A stretch of DNA of 55,507 nucleotides from CAYUYM01 sp964449305 (GTDB lineage Bacteria > Bacteroidota > Ignavibacteria > SZUA-365 > CAYQST01): positions 1 to 55,507 of the forward strand of contig CAYUYM010000007.1 in assembly GCA_964449305.1 (NCBI GenBank), in the 5' to 3' direction. The position numbers and the translations under genes are program-made. Position 1 is the first letter of the stretch. Every line of letters begins with the position of its first letter. Of this stretch, positions 18,867-26,836 are shown in pieces. A model generated the notes under the pieces. It was not told the origin of the DNA. It made no database searches and saw only the letters and a program-made list of their open reading frames with translations.

Positions 18867-20048
18867 ATGAACACGGCCCCCCCCAGCTTCCCCTTTCTGG
18901 CTCCCGAAGGTGTCGACTGTGTCCATTTCAACGGATATAAACCCTGCTTCCCCGGGATTTCCTGCACCGACCACTGCGACCGACGGCAACGCTTCGGAAC
19001 ACGCATCCTGATCGTCAACCTCGACGCGATGGGCGATGTGCTCATGACCACCGCGCAGCTCGCCGCCATCCACCGCATGTGGCCCGAAGTGCACATCACC
19101 TGGATCACGCTGCCGATCGCTGCACCGCTCCTTCATCACAATCCCCTCATCAATCGTGTGATCGAGTGGACCGATGTCAACCGCCTCATCCTCCGGCAGG
19201 AGGCGTTCGACGTCGTGCTCAATGCCGACAAATCCCGCGAGGCCTGCGCCTTCGTCGCCTCCCTGCATGTTCCCGACACCCGCGGTTTCACGCTGTCGCG
19301 CCGCGGGCAGATCATCCCCGCCAACCCGGCCGCGGACTACAACTTCCGCATGGGCATCGACGACCACCTCAAATTCCGCGTCAATACGCGCACGGGGCAG
19401 GACATCCTCGCCGAGACCTGGGAACTTCCGTACGGACGCGATCCCTACATCCTGGTGATGACCGACGAGGAACTCCACTTCTGTGAGGAGAAGCGCCGGG
19501 AATGGGGGATCGTGGGCCGGAGCGTCATCGGCTTCAATACCGGCTGTTCCGAGCTGTATCCGAACAAGAAGATGACCATCGACCAACACGTGATTCTGCT
19601 GGACCGCCTCGCAGAATCCACCGATGCCATGTTCCTCCTTCTGGGCGGCCGCGACGATGCCGCCCGCAATGCGTCGATCATGGAACGCATCCCCCACCTG
19701 GCCCGGCGCTGCATTTCCACACCCGTCATCGAGGGACTCCGCCGTGGCATCTGCTACGAGAACCTCGCCGACCTGGTAGTCACCGGCGACAGCTTTGGCA
19801 TGCACCTCGCCATCGCACTCGGCAAGCATGTGGCCGCCTGGTTTGGCCTGTCGTGCTGGGAGGAGATCGACCTCTACGACCGGGGTTGGAAGTTCTTCCA
19901 GAAGGATCTCGCCTGCTCGCCATGCTGGAAACGCGTCTGCCCGAACAATCTGGAATGCATCACCGGCATCCGCCTCGACGACGTTGTCAGTGCCATCACC
20001 GCCTATGTGCTGTCTCATCCCCCATCACCCACGGAACCACGCCCATGA
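18867..20048 (+). CDS. Glycosyltransferase family 9 with two cysteine clusters
   Basis: 393 residues. GT9 core: RILIVNLDAMGDVLMTT at 45-61 and a C-terminal TGDSFGMHLAIALGKHVAAWFG segment. Unlike the first GT9 in this window, it has Cys18, Cys27, Cys33 and Cys37 before the fold (HFNGYKPCFPG region) and a second set in ACSPCWKRVCPNNLEC near 352-367. Such Cys-rich GT9-like proteins occur in Bacteroidota (from memory); a bound metal or iron-sulfur cluster is possible but unproven. Stop overlaps the next start (ATGA at 20045-20048). Confidence 0.82.
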   Translation: MNTAPPSFPFLAPEGVDCVHFNGYKPCFPGISCTDHCDRRQRFGTRILIVNLDAMGDVLMTTAQLAAIHRMWPEVHITWITLPIAAPLLHHNPLINRVIEWTDVNRLILRQEAFDVVLNADKSREACAFVASLHVPDTRGFTLSRRGQIIPANPAADYNFRMGIDDHLKFRVNTRTGQDILAETWELPYGRDPYILVMTDEELHFCEEKRREWGIVGRSVIGFNTGCSELYPNKKMTIDQHVILLDRLAESTDAMFLLLGGRDDAARNASIMERIPHLARRCISTPVIEGLRRGICYENLADLVVTGDSFGMHLAIALGKHVAAWFGLSCWEEIDLYDRGWKFFQKDLACSPCWKRVCPNNLECITGIRLDDVVSAITAYVLSHPPSPTEPRP

Positions 20049-20461
20049 AACCGTCGTCACTCCTCATTCTTGTCGTGCTCGCCCTTGTTGTTGGCGCCTG
20101 CTCCAGGAAGACCGATGTCCAGGGAACTTGGAAGAGCAGGGAGGGAAGCATCCTCGTCCTCACTGGTGACTCCCTTGCAGAAATGAAACAGGAGGGATTG
20201 GATGGCGGAACCAGGGGTACGTATCACTTGAACGGCGACACCCTCACCGTGCGTGAAGAGCCGTATGGGACAGACATGGATTACTCCTTCAATGAGTTTG
20301 TCTTCCTCCTGCAGGATGAAGCGCTCGCCCTGAAGCACTTCTCCCGGCATCGCGGCAATGATGTCGGCATGCAGACGGTGGAGCAGCTTGCGACCATGAC
20401 CGGCCGGCCCGTCGATCAGTTCATCTTCCGTCGTGAGGGAGCCTCCGAGGCCGAGAAATGA
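20045..20461 (+). CDS. Small lipoprotein
   Basis: 138 residues. A hydrophobic signal (SSLLILVVLALVVGAC) ends in a lipobox with Cys19, so the mature protein should be lipid anchored. The mature part (VQGTWKSREGSILVLTGDS ... GTYHLNGDTLTV) has the alternating strand pattern of lipocalin-like or 'copper-resistance NlpE-like' small beta-barrel domains, but I do not recognise a family firmly. Both ends overlap their neighbours by four bases (ATGA), so it is translated with GT9 and rpe. Confidence 0.75.
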   Translation: MKPSSLLILVVLALVVGACSRKTDVQGTWKSREGSILVLTGDSLAEMKQEGLDGGTRGTYHLNGDTLTVREEPYGTDMDYSFNEFVFLLQDEALALKHFSRHRGNDVGMQTVEQLATMTGRPVDQFIFRREGASEAEK

Positions 20462-21144
20462 TCGCCTTTCCCGACACAAGGCCACTCATCGCGCCCTCGC
20501 TCCTCTCCTGCGATTTTTCACGGATTGGTGAGGAGATTCGGACTGTGGAGGACGGCGGCGCGGATCTGCTGCATGTGGACGTGATGGATGGGCATTTCGT
20601 CCCGAACATCACCATCGGTCCGCCGGTGGTGGCGGCCATGCACCGCACCGCCCGCATCCCTCTTGATGTGCACCTCATGGTCACCACTCCTGACGCCTGG
20701 TTGGGGGACTTCGCCAGGGCCGGCGCGGCGATCCTCACCGTGCATCAGGAGGCCTCCATCCATCTGCACCGCACGGTGCAGGCGATCAGGGCCCTCGGCT
20801 GCCGCGCGGGTGTCAGCATCAACCCGGCCACACCCGTGGAGCTGCTTCAGGACATCCTGCCGGAGATCGATCTCGTCCTCATCATGTCGGTGAACCCCGG
20901 CTTTGGCGGGCAGGCCTTCATTCCGGCCGCTCTTGGGAGGATCCGCCGCCTCCGCGCTCTGGCCGACACGCTCGGCTGCACCGCGCTGCGGATCGAGGTG
21001 GATGGTGGCGTGAGAGTGGAGAACACGGCGGAGCTTCTTGCCGCCGGCGCCGACATCCTTGTGGCGGGAAACGCCATCTTCGGTTCGGGGGATGTGGCTG
21101 CCGCCATCGCCGCGATGAAACGCGAGCCTGCCCGCTCCCACTGA
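20458..21144 (+). CDS. rpe: Ribulose-phosphate 3-epimerase
   Basis: 228 residues of the TIM-barrel family that interconverts ribulose 5-phosphate and xylulose 5-phosphate in the pentose phosphate pathway. Visible motifs: APSLLSCDF at 12-20, metal ligands His39 and Asp41 in HVDVMDG, His72 in DVHLMV, and Asp182 in EVDGGV; the phosphate-binding MSVNPGFGGQ loop is at 143-152. Overlaps the lipoprotein stop by four bases. Confidence 0.96.
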   Translation: MIAFPDTRPLIAPSLLSCDFSRIGEEIRTVEDGGADLLHVDVMDGHFVPNITIGPPVVAAMHRTARIPLDVHLMVTTPDAWLGDFARAGAAILTVHQEASIHLHRTVQAIRALGCRAGVSINPATPVELLQDILPEIDLVLIMSVNPGFGGQAFIPAALGRIRRLRALADTLGCTALRIEVDGGVRVENTAELLAAGADILVAGNAIFGSGDVAAAIAAMKREPARSH

Positions 21145-21168
21145 TTCGCGAACGACGTCCGCCGCCGA

Positions 21169-21200
21169 TTTGCGGCAATGCAACACGGGCCGTATTTTTT
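21169..21200 (+). promoter_or_regulatory. Predicted promoter of the 21247 outer-membrane gene
   Basis: TTTG at 21169-21172, a 20-base spacer, TATTTTTT at 21193-21200; a leader of about 40 bases follows. Confidence 0.55.
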
Positions 21201-21246
21201 CGTTGATCACCCCGGAATCATTCGAACCAACTGAGGGTCCGCGCCC

Positions 21247-22014
21247 ATGACGCCGCTCCGTACCGTATTTCCGCTCGTTCTCCTCCTGCTTCCGGCCATC
21301 GTCTCCGCCCAATACAAGGCGCATCCGCACATCCAGATCTTCGTCGGGTATGAGCCCTACAAACAGGACGAGAAGTTCTACACCATCCAGACCGGTGGCG
21401 AGCTGGACTGGAGCGTGGAGAAAAGCCTGCTCAAGGTGGATCAGCATGCGACCACTGATGCCGTGACGTTCGGTGTGCGCCTTGGCACACTGCTGTATCA
21501 GGACGAGAACCCCTTCCGTTTCAACATCGACCTGTCGGCGGGGCTGAATGTGTTCACGAAATCCTTCTACGGCGGACGCTTCGGATTTTCCGTCGAGCCC
21601 GAATTCAAGCGCCCAGGCATGCCCATCGCCGCCTTCCTTGGCGCCGGCATCGATGGCTACATCCTCTGGGGCAACATGGGCGAGGTGGGCGGTTCATCGA
21701 AGAACGATCTGTACCTGTCCGCCCCCGATGGCCACAACTACCCCATCGGCTCACGCTTCGACATCCAGTCGAACTTCCTGATGGGCCTCAACGGGTATTT
21801 CGGGTTGCGCTACTATGTGGGCAACTTCAACAACATCTTCGTCCTCGCCGGGTATCAGATTGCCGCCGTCGCGGAGAAGTGGAACTACACGCTGGTCGAC
21901 GCGAACAACAGCGACATCACCTACGACATCCCCCGGGATTATCTGCCGACGCATCCGAACCTGGTGAACCAGGACGGCCCCTTCTTCCGCGTCGGCTTCA
22001 GCTTCACTCCCTGA
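21247..22014 (+). CDS. Predicted outer-membrane beta-barrel protein
   Basis: 255 residues. Signal peptide about 1-21 (LVLLLLPAIVSAQ). The rest is built of amphipathic strands with aromatic girdles and ends in a strand with Phe near the C-terminus (FFRVGFSFTP), as expected for a barrel inserted by BamA. No family recognised. It has its own predicted promoter and is followed after six bases by the DUF2851 gene. Confidence 0.65.
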   Translation: MTPLRTVFPLVLLLLPAIVSAQYKAHPHIQIFVGYEPYKQDEKFYTIQTGGELDWSVEKSLLKVDQHATTDAVTFGVRLGTLLYQDENPFRFNIDLSAGLNVFTKSFYGGRFGFSVEPEFKRPGMPIAAFLGAGIDGYILWGNMGEVGGSSKNDLYLSAPDGHNYPIGSRFDIQSNFLMGLNGYFGLRYYVGNFNNIFVLAGYQIAAVAEKWNYTLVDANNSDITYDIPRDYLPTHPNLVNQDGPFFRVGFSFTP

Positions 22015-22020
22015 TTCATC

Positions 22021-23256
22021 ATGCCAGCCGGCGCGACACATCGCACGCCGGCGCCGGCCTCACGCGTCATGCACACGAGGCCACGGCTGCCTGAAGAGCA
22101 CGTGGTCGATCTGTGGCTGCGCACTGCAATTCCGGGAAGCGTCCTGACCACGTCGGACGGGCGGCGGGTGGACATCATCTCCACCGGTCTCCGCAACAGG
22201 TTCGACGGGCCGGATTTCCTGGGGTGCCGTCTCCGCTTGGACGGGCGGGAGCTGGTCGGCGCCTTGGAGGTGCACTGCTTCGAGGACGACTGGTTCACGC
22301 ACGGGCATCAGCACGACATCCGGTACGAAGAGGTGATCATGCACGTCGTACTGTACGGCGCCCTGCAACGGCAGCGCCGCCTCGCCGGGCTGCCCACCAT
22401 CGTGCTCACCGACACCGTCCCCGGAGCCGTGCGCCATTGCCTCACCGCCTCCGTGTCTTCCTCCACGTCCGGCCTGGCATGTGCCTCGGCGGCGATCCGG
22501 GTTCCCGGCGCCGTGGTCGCAGCCGCTCTGGAGTTGGCTGCGACGGAGCGCTTCGCGCGCAAATGCGCAGCGGTCGTCGCCCGGTGTCGCGGGGGACACG
22601 TGTCGCAGGAAGGGCTCATGCAGGCGACGTGGGAGCTGTCCGCCCGGGCGCTCGGCTACGGCGGCAACGAGGCGGCGCTCGAGCGGCTCGCCACCGCGGT
22701 GGCGATCGCACAATGTGCGGACCTGTCGGAGGATGGCATCCTTCGCAGACTGGTGGCACACGCATCGGCCGACGGCGGCCGGGGAAACGCGCGCGGTGTG
22801 CGCCCGGGGAACCGCCTCGGCGGGCGGCTGCGGCAGCTCGCCACGCTGGGACACCGCATGGCTCAGGCGGGCTGGTGGGCTGGCCTCTGCATGGCCGCGC
22901 AGGGCGGCCGGCACTCAAGCTCCGACGCGCTCCAGCACTGCATCTGGCCCGGGGCCGCGGTGGAGGCCCCGGGGCCGGATCGCTTCCGTGAGATGCTCGT
23001 GAACGTCTGCGCCCCGGTGCTTGCAGTCCATGCCCAGGTGACAAACGATCACGGTCTGCACCGTGCCGCATGCGGGCTGTACTTTGCGACAATCCCCGCT
23101 CCATCGAATCGCATCATTCGCACGTTTTCCGCCACCCATCCGCTCCCGGAACCGCTTCCTTCCGGCATGCAACAGGGGGTGCTTGAACTTTTCACGAATG
23201 CCTGCCTGGCAGGACGGTGCGGCGAGTGCCTGATTGGAAATTCCACCTGGCGTTGA
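22021..23256 (+). CDS. DUF2851 family protein
   Basis: 411 residues. The family marks, as I recall them, are present: a GPDF segment (FDGPDFLGCRLRL), the GALEVHCFEDDWFTHGHQHD block, and VIMHVVLYG, followed at the C-terminus by CLAGRCGECLIGN, matching the C-x4-C-x2-C ending of Bacteroidota members. Function is unknown; the HGHQHD motif and terminal Cys residues could bind metal. The first 16 residues before the Met at 22069 look non-conserved, so that Met is an alternative start. Confidence 0.8.
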   Translation: MPAGATHRTPAPASRVMHTRPRLPEEHVVDLWLRTAIPGSVLTTSDGRRVDIISTGLRNRFDGPDFLGCRLRLDGRELVGALEVHCFEDDWFTHGHQHDIRYEEVIMHVVLYGALQRQRRLAGLPTIVLTDTVPGAVRHCLTASVSSSTSGLACASAAIRVPGAVVAAALELAATERFARKCAAVVARCRGGHVSQEGLMQATWELSARALGYGGNEAALERLATAVAIAQCADLSEDGILRRLVAHASADGGRGNARGVRPGNRLGGRLRQLATLGHRMAQAGWWAGLCMAAQGGRHSSSDALQHCIWPGAAVEAPGPDRFREMLVNVCAPVLAVHAQVTNDHGLHRAACGLYFATIPAPSNRIIRTFSATHPLPEPLPSGMQQGVLELFTNACLAGRCGECLIGNSTWR

Positions 23257-23283
23257 ATTCCACCGGACTTGGATGTATATTTC
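23253..23283 (+). promoter_or_regulatory. Predicted rex promoter
   Basis: TTG at 23253-23255, a 20-base spacer, TATATTTC at 23276-23283. It overlaps the end of the DUF2851 gene and the palindrome described next. Confidence 0.5.
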
Positions 23284-23290
23284 GTGAAAT
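23279..23290. promoter_or_regulatory. Candidate Rex operator (autoregulation)
   Basis: ATTTCGTGAAAT is an inverted repeat with 5-base arms (ATTTC/GAAAT). It covers the second half of the predicted -7 element of rex. Known Rex sites are A/T-flanked GTGAA...TTCAC-type palindromes, so this resembles but does not equal the standard site. Autoregulation is inference. Confidence 0.4.
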
Positions 23291-23304
23291 AGTTCTCGTT
23301 TTAC

Positions 23305-23316
23305 CTGCACGTGCAG
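23305..23316. promoter_or_regulatory. Perfect 12-bp palindrome in rex leader
   Basis: CTGCACGTGCAG lies about 15-25 bases after the predicted transcription start and 48 bases before the rex start codon. A regulator site is possible; the binding protein is unknown. Confidence 0.3.
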
Positions 23317-23363
23317 AGAAACGGGATCATTGACCGATAGACGCCTTCCAGATCGAGGTACTC

Positions 23364-24053
23364 GTGAGTGAACTGATCGATACGCCCGCATCCCCTGATT
23401 CCCCGGGAAAGACCATTTCCAACGCCACATTCCGCCGACTTCCACGATATCATCAGATACTGACCGCATACGATGATCTTGGACGTAAAAGCATATCCAG
23501 CAAGGAGTTGTCGGTGATCCTGGAGATCAACGAGACGCTTGTCCGCAAGGACATCGCCGATCTCCAGATTCGTGGAAAGCAGAACCTCGGGTATCAGATC
23601 GCGCTGTTGAAGGACAGAATCGAGCAGTTCCTGGGGTTGCAGGAGATCACCAATGCCGTGGTGATCGGTGCAGGTCACCTGGGGAAGGCGCTTGCGCTGT
23701 ATCCGGGCTTTGAAAAATATGGATTGAAGATCGTCGGGGTGTTTGACAACGACCCGGACAAGATCGGATCATCGGTCGGAAGGCATGAAATCATCTCCGT
23801 GCTCCGGCTCAACAGCTTCATCGACCGAAACAAGGTGGAACTCGCCATCCTTGCGATCCCGAAGGTGGCGGCCGAGGAGATCGCCGGGCTCTGCGTGAAA
23901 TCCGGCGTCAAGGCCATCTGGAACTTCACCCCGCAGGAACTGTCGGTGCCAGCGGGCGTCAAGGTGCGGAACGAACTCCTCGTTGCCGGCTTCATGGCCC
24001 TTTCGTATCACCTGAGGACCAGCCCCGACGGCAAGCGCCTCAAGGACGTGTGA
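23364..24053 (+). CDS. rex: Redox-sensing transcriptional repressor Rex
   Basis: 229 residues. Rex binds DNA when NAD+ is high and releases it when NADH rises, controlling fermentative and respiratory genes. The winged-helix part lies at about 20-95 (RRLPRYHQIL, SSKELSVILEINETLVRKDIADLQ), the Rossmann NAD(H) site at 102-107 (GAGHLG) after VVI, and the C-terminal swapped helix (VRNELLVAGFMALSYHL) near 200-217. A GTG at 23364 starts it. Its targets elsewhere are unknown; a candidate operator overlaps its own promoter. Confidence 0.95.
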   Translation: MSELIDTPASPDSPGKTISNATFRRLPRYHQILTAYDDLGRKSISSKELSVILEINETLVRKDIADLQIRGKQNLGYQIALLKDRIEQFLGLQEITNAVVIGAGHLGKALALYPGFEKYGLKIVGVFDNDPDKIGSSVGRHEIISVLRLNSFIDRNKVELAILAIPKVAAEEIAGLCVKSGVKAIWNFTPQELSVPAGVKVRNELLVAGFMALSYHLRTSPDGKRLKDV

Positions 24054-24117
24054 CGCGTCCCGTGGACGCATGGTGGCCGTGTGCGCGATGCAGGGAGCGC
24101 TTCACAGCGCATCGCTT

Positions 24118-25425
24118 CTAACGGAAGATATCGTTGTACAAAACAAAGGCCATGAAGGCCATGAGAAGGATGAAGCCTGTCTGCTGCAGCGCCATCTGGA
24201 TCTTCTTCGGAACCTCCCTCTTGAAAATGGCCTCATAGGTCAGGAAGGCGAGGTGCCCGCCGTCGAGGGCCGGGAAGGGGAGGATGTTGATGATGGCGAG
24301 GCTGATACTGAGGATGGCCATGAGGCTCAGAAACGTGCTGACTCCCGCCCTGGCCGCCTGGGATGCCATCTCTGCGATGCGCACCGGGCCGCCGATCGAA
24401 TCCCGGAAACTCACCTGACCGGTGACCACCTGCCAGAGGTTGGCGATGGTGAGGGCGGTGACGTTGTAGAGCGCCTTCACACCGGCAACAAAGGACTCGA
24501 CGATGTCGAGGCTCTTCTTCACGACGGGACCGTTGTACCGGCGTTCGATGCCGATGCCGATGAGGCCCTTCTCGTTGGGTGTGACCAGGGATGTCAGCGT
24601 GTCCGTGCCCCGCAACCAGACGAGCGTGACTGGTGTGTTCGGGCTGGACTTGATGATCCGTGTCGCGTCGTCGGGGACGTGCACCGGCGCACCATTGACA
24701 GCGATCAGGACATCTCCCACCTTCAGGCCGATCTTGCCGGCGGGTTTCGCTGCGTCCACCGTTCCGATGAGCGCATACACATCCGGAGGTGCGAGTCCAA
24801 GGCGGCCGCCCGACTGCGCGATCATGTCCGATGTGATCGCAACCGTGGTCGGGACCCCGGATCGCTCCACGGCGATGGAGATCTCGGCGCTTTGCGAGCC
24901 GGAGATCGCGCTCTCGATGTCCTGCCAGTAGGCCACATTCCGGCCGTCCACGCCGGTGACGCGGTCGCCAGGCTGGAGGCCGGCGCGCTGGGCGGCGGAG
25001 TTCTCGGCCACGAAGCCCACGGTGGTGGTCTCATACAGCTCAGAGCCGTTGAAGAAGTTGAGTCCCCAGAACACGAGGATGGCGAGGACGATGTTCATCA
25101 CCACGCCGGCGGAGATGACGATGCTGCGCTGCCAGATGGGTTTGGAACGGAACTCCCAGGGTTCCGGCGGCTTCGAGAGGTGCTCGGTGTCCATCGATTC
25201 ATCGATCATGCCGCTGATCTTCACATACCCACCGATGGGCAGCCACGACACACAGTAGTCGGTTTCGCCGATCTGTCTTCCAAATGCACGGGGGGGGAAG
25301 CCGAGCGAGAAACGCTCAACACGCATGCGGAAGAGCTTGGCCGCTGCGAAATGCCCGAACTCATGAAAGAACACGATGATGCCGATGATGACGATGAGGG
25401 AAACGATGTTGGAGAGGATTTCCAT
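24118..25425 (-). CDS. rseP: Site-2 protease RseP (RIP metalloprotease)
   Basis: 435 residues. This inner-membrane zinc protease cuts anti-sigma factors and remnant signal peptides within the membrane. HEFGH at 21-25 gives the zinc His residues and catalytic Glu22; the third ligand is in the LDGGH motif near 390. Two PDZ-like segments lie between the membrane helices (AGLQPGDRVTGVDG and IGLKVGDVLIAVNG). It starts 32 bp after dxr on the same strand, the arrangement found in many bacteria. Confidence 0.95.
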   Translation of the reverse strand: MEILSNIVSLIVIIGIIVFFHEFGHFAAAKLFRMRVERFSLGFPPRAFGRQIGETDYCVSWLPIGGYVKISGMIDESMDTEHLSKPPEPWEFRSKPIWQRSIVISAGVVMNIVLAILVFWGLNFFNGSELYETTTVGFVAENSAAQRAGLQPGDRVTGVDGRNVAYWQDIESAISGSQSAEISIAVERSGVPTTVAITSDMIAQSGGRLGLAPPDVYALIGTVDAAKPAGKIGLKVGDVLIAVNGAPVHVPDDATRIIKSSPNTPVTLVWLRGTDTLTSLVTPNEKGLIGIGIERRYNGPVVKKSLDIVESFVAGVKALYNVTALTIANLWQVVTGQVSFRDSIGGPVRIAEMASQAARAGVSTFLSLMAILSISLAIINILPFPALDGGHLAFLTYEAIFKREVPKKIQMALQQTGFILLMAFMAFVLYNDIFR

Positions 25426-25457
25426 GCAGTGATGCTCCTGGTGGATCGGAATCGATG

Positions 25458-26627
25458 CTACGAAGAACAGTGGAGGGTGCGGATGAGTTCACCGGCCTTG
25501 CGACGCGCTCGCGCATCGGCGTCCACGATGGCCTCCACGGAGTCGGCCGGGCCGTGCGGGAGCGTGTCCAGGCTTGCCCCGATGATGCGGGGGATGTCGT
25601 GGAAGGCGATGCTCCCATCCAGGAAGGCGTGGACGGCAGCCTCGTTGGCCGCATTGAGCATGGCCGGCGCCGTCCCATCGGCCGCGATCGCATCATAGGC
25701 GAGCTGGAGGCAGGGGAAGGCGCTGCGATCGGGCTCCTCAAAGCGCAGGTCGGCGCTCCGAGGCCAGTCGATGCGTGGTGTGTCGAAGGGCAGGCGATCC
25801 GGCCAGGTGAGGGCGTACAGGATGGGGAGCTTCATGTCGGGAACACCCATCTGCGCCTTCACCGATCCGTCGACGAACTCCACCATCGAGTGGATGATGG
25901 ACTGCGGGTGGATGACCACATCAATGGATGATGCGGGCAGGTCGAAGAGCCAGCGGGCCTCGATCACTTCCAGCCCCTTGTTCATGAGCGTCGCAGAATC
26001 GATCGTGATCTTGCGCCCCATGCTCCAGTTCGGATGCCGCAATGCATCAGCCACCGTCACCGCGTGGAGCTCACCACGGCTGCGCCCGCGGAACGGACCG
26101 CCGGAGGCGGTGAGGATGAGCCGTGCGATGGAGGACGGGTGCTCCCCTGCCAGGCACTGCAGAATGGCGCTGTGCTCGCTGTCGATGGGCGTCAGAAACG
26201 AGCCGTGCCGGGCGAGAAGCTGCGTGATGAGGCTGCCACCTGCGACGAGTGTCTCCTTGTTTGCCAGCGCCACCTGACGCCCGCTCCGTATCGCCTCGAT
26301 GGTCGGCAGCATCCCGGCGAAACCGACAAGCGCCGAGACCATGACGTCGTAGTCCCCGTCCCGGGCGATGGCCAGCAGCCCGTCGTCGCCCTGCAGCACC
26401 CGTGTGCCTGCAGGCGCGCAGGAGCGCACCTGCTCACAGGCGGCGGGATCCACGATGGCCACGATGGCGGGGTGGAACTCGGCGATCTGGTCGCACAGGA
26501 GGCCGGCATTCTCGTGCGCCGTCAGCGCCTCCACGGCGAACACATCGGGCATTCTCCGCACCACGTCGAGTGTGCTTTGTCCGATGGAACCGGTGGATCC
26601 GAATAGTGCCAGTCGTTTTTTCTTCAT
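25458..26627 (-). CDS. dxr: 1-deoxy-D-xylulose 5-phosphate reductoisomerase
   Basis: 389 residues. DXR converts DXP to 2-C-methylerythritol 4-phosphate with NADPH, the committed step of the non-mevalonate isoprenoid route. NADPH loop GSTGSIGQST near 8-17, ANKETLV near 120, the metal site in PIDSEHSAI, and substrate loop with HPNWSMGRKITIDSATLMNKG. The ATG at 26627 was chosen over an upstream TTG at 26633. Likely one transcript with rseP. Confidence 0.96.
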   Translation of the reverse strand: MKKKRLALFGSTGSIGQSTLDVVRRMPDVFAVEALTAHENAGLLCDQIAEFHPAIVAIVDPAACEQVRSCAPAGTRVLQGDDGLLAIARDGDYDVMVSALVGFAGMLPTIEAIRSGRQVALANKETLVAGGSLITQLLARHGSFLTPIDSEHSAILQCLAGEHPSSIARLILTASGGPFRGRSRGELHAVTVADALRHPNWSMGRKITIDSATLMNKGLEVIEARWLFDLPASSIDVVIHPQSIIHSMVEFVDGSVKAQMGVPDMKLPILYALTWPDRLPFDTPRIDWPRSADLRFEEPDRSAFPCLQLAYDAIAADGTAPAMLNAANEAAVHAFLDGSIAFHDIPRIIGASLDTLPHGPADSVEAIVDADARARRKAGELIRTLHCSS

Positions 26628-26638
26628 AGGCAATCGAT

Positions 26639-26668
26639 GAACATACGCATATGATTGTGGTGAAGCAA
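26639..26668 (-). promoter_or_regulatory. Predicted promoter of dxr-rseP
   Basis: On the minus strand TTG (26668-26666), a 20-base spacer and TATGTTC (26645-26639). Only about 10-15 bases separate it from the start at 26627, so the leader is very short. Confidence 0.45.
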
Positions 26669-26769
26669 TTCAGGAATTCTCCACCATGGAGGTGGCGCTG
26701 GAAACGTCGTCCCCGCCCGGATCTGACGTTGCACATTGGTGCAGGGGGAGTGGAAAAAGCGGGTTCTCC

Positions 26770-26801
26770 TTGCTTCGCATGGTCATTTGTCCATATTTAT
26801 G
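26770..26801 (+). promoter_or_regulatory. Predicted promoter of the TPR gene
   Basis: TTG at 26770-26772, a 21-base spacer, TATTTATG at 26794-26801. The leader to the start at 26837 would be about 30 bases. Confidence 0.4.
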
Positions 26802-26836
26802 AGGGTGATGAGTCTGGTACACGATTGGAATGCCAC

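Noticed and set aside
18867..18880. A TTG-N20-TAnnTT promoter for the second GT9 gene
   Set aside because: Only a 22-base spacing to TAATAC with no TT could be found on the plus strand; not reported as a feature.
24070..25698. Open frame of 542 codons antisense to rseP
   Set aside because: Composition (Asp/His/Gly rich) and lack of motifs mark it as a shadow of rseP.
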